From positions 1-47,845 of the forward strand of contig CAISUE010000047.1 of NCBI GenBank assembly GCA_903888615.1: a DNA stretch of 47,845 nucleotides, given 5' to 3'. A program made the translations under genes and the position numbers. The notes under the pieces were generated by a model. The model was not told the origin of the DNA. It saw nothing but the letters and a program-made list of their open reading frames with translations, and ran no database searches. Within the stretch, counting starts at the first letter, position 1; each line of letters opens with the position of its first letter. This stretch comes from an uncultured Gammaproteobacteria bacterium. Its GTDB lineage: Bacteria > Pseudomonadota > Gammaproteobacteria > CAISUE01. Positions 47,514 to 47,845 of this stretch are shown one piece after another.

Positions 47514-47557
47514 GTAAATGATAATCGTTATTATCTACGCTTAAGCACAAATGTCAA
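47514..47557 (-). promoter_or_regulatory. Fur-box promoter of feoAB
   Basis: On the minus strand TTGACA (47557-47552) and GATAAT (47535-47530) are 16 bases apart, a good sigma70 promoter. A 19-base Fur-like box (47514-47532) matches the consensus at 15 positions and overlaps the -10. It repeats the design at 9648-9689. Fe-loaded Fur should repress feo. Confidence 0.8.
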
Positions 47558-47562
47558 GAGAG

Positions 47563-47589
47563 AACCACTTAAGCCATGCCTAAGTGGTT
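47563..47589. other. Perfect 9-bp hairpin upstream of feo
   Basis: AACCACTTA (47563-47571) and TAAGTGGTT (47581-47589) form a perfect stem with a 9-base loop, just upstream of the feo -35. No T-run. It may be an operator or the terminator of an adjacent gene. Confidence 0.4.
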
Positions 47590-47744
47590 AGTTTAGCAGT
47601 TACCTGCGTGAATACACACTGTCACAAACGGTCGTTGTGTCTTTTCACAGTTGTTCATAAACGAATATCGAACGCATTGCCTACGCTAAATAGTGAATAG
47701 CTGGAATAACCCCGGCCCTGATTCATTAACAGGGCAAACGCATC

Positions 47745-47844
47745 TTAAACCTTTGCCAGTATTAGGTTGAGGTAATTCTTGTCCATCAAGGCTTTACGTT
47801 GTTTTCGTCGCAAGCCACCTTTGAACGTGGTTTCATTTTTCAAA
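47745..47844 (-). CDS. Possible C-terminal end of a gene beyond the window
   Basis: On the minus strand a frame open from the window edge codes a basic, Lys/Arg/Leu-rich C-terminus (ending near LNLILAKV) and a TAA at 47745-47747. It is too short to identify and could be chance. The rest of the 300 bases upstream of feo holds only the hairpin noted and no clear gene. Confidence 0.2.
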   Translation of the reverse strand, partial: LKNETTFKGGLRRKQRKALMDKNYLNLILAKV

Positions 47845-47845
47845 A

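Overview
This 47.8 kb window looks like the chromosome of an AT-rich gammaproteobacterium, most likely a host-associated or intracellular member of the Legionellales/Coxiella side of the class. That placement is inference. It rests on gammaproteobacterial housekeeping genes (groES-groEL, yajC-secD-secF, pyrG, rph, rsfS-rlmH, tatABC, deoB, feoABC). It also rests on many nutrient importers (oligopeptide, amino acid, purine), an outer-membrane phospholipase, and several orphan coiled-coil, repeat or eukaryote-like proteins of the kind seen among host-directed proteins. No rRNA, tRNA, CRISPR array or prophage was found.

Layout. 1-4.2 kb is accessory: a coiled-coil protein, a SpeD-family pyruvoyl protein, a small zinc protein, and a two-gene unit of a beta-barrel protein plus a membrane-anchored Pro/Thr-repeat protein. 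4.3-9.6 kb is a tight minus-strand operon tatA-tatB-tatC-POT transporter-corA-nadE. A consensus promoter embedded in a Fur box (9648-9689) then drives an unrecognised His-rich membrane protein. 11.3-16.5 kb carries a MenI/YdiI-type thioesterase, a PEP-mutase/isocitrate-lyase family enzyme, a PTPS-III-type pterin enzyme, deoB, pldA, a four-helix-bundle protein behind a sigma54-like promoter, and a BON lipoprotein. 16.6-20 kb has a beta-carbonic anhydrase with an amino-acid permease, and a Bcr/CflA exporter. 20.1-21.6 kb encodes a protein made of about 47-residue repeats, followed by rsfS-rlmH. 22.4-25.5 kb is an rph-OmpA-like-ornithine cyclodeaminase-arginase unit. Next come a Cu/Zn-SOD-like protein without its metal site, an orphan AT-rich gene, comEC and a DUF1640-type coiled coil.

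30.4-37.5 kb is housekeeping: groESL behind a sigma32-type promoter, yajC-secD-secF-dciA and a GT87-like membrane protein. 37.5-39.8 kb is a sparse AT-rich segment with two orphan genes and a truncated, frameshifted IS3-family remnant. 39.8-47.8 kb carries a DUF1566-like cell-envelope protein behind pyrG, a purine permease, and a minus-strand feoA-feoB-feoC-proC cluster behind a second Fur-box promoter.

Connections. Arginase, ornithine cyclodeaminase and proC suggest arginine-to-proline metabolism. The two Fur-type promoters share one architecture and link FeoAB iron import to the His-rich orphan. yajC-secDF and tatABC give both major export routes, but TatC and TatB are atypical. The best candidates for undescribed biology are the 47-residue repeat protein, the Fur-controlled His-rich membrane protein, the OMP/PT-repeat pair, the metal-site-less SodC homologue, and a perfect 18-bp inverted repeat wrapped around the yajC promoter.
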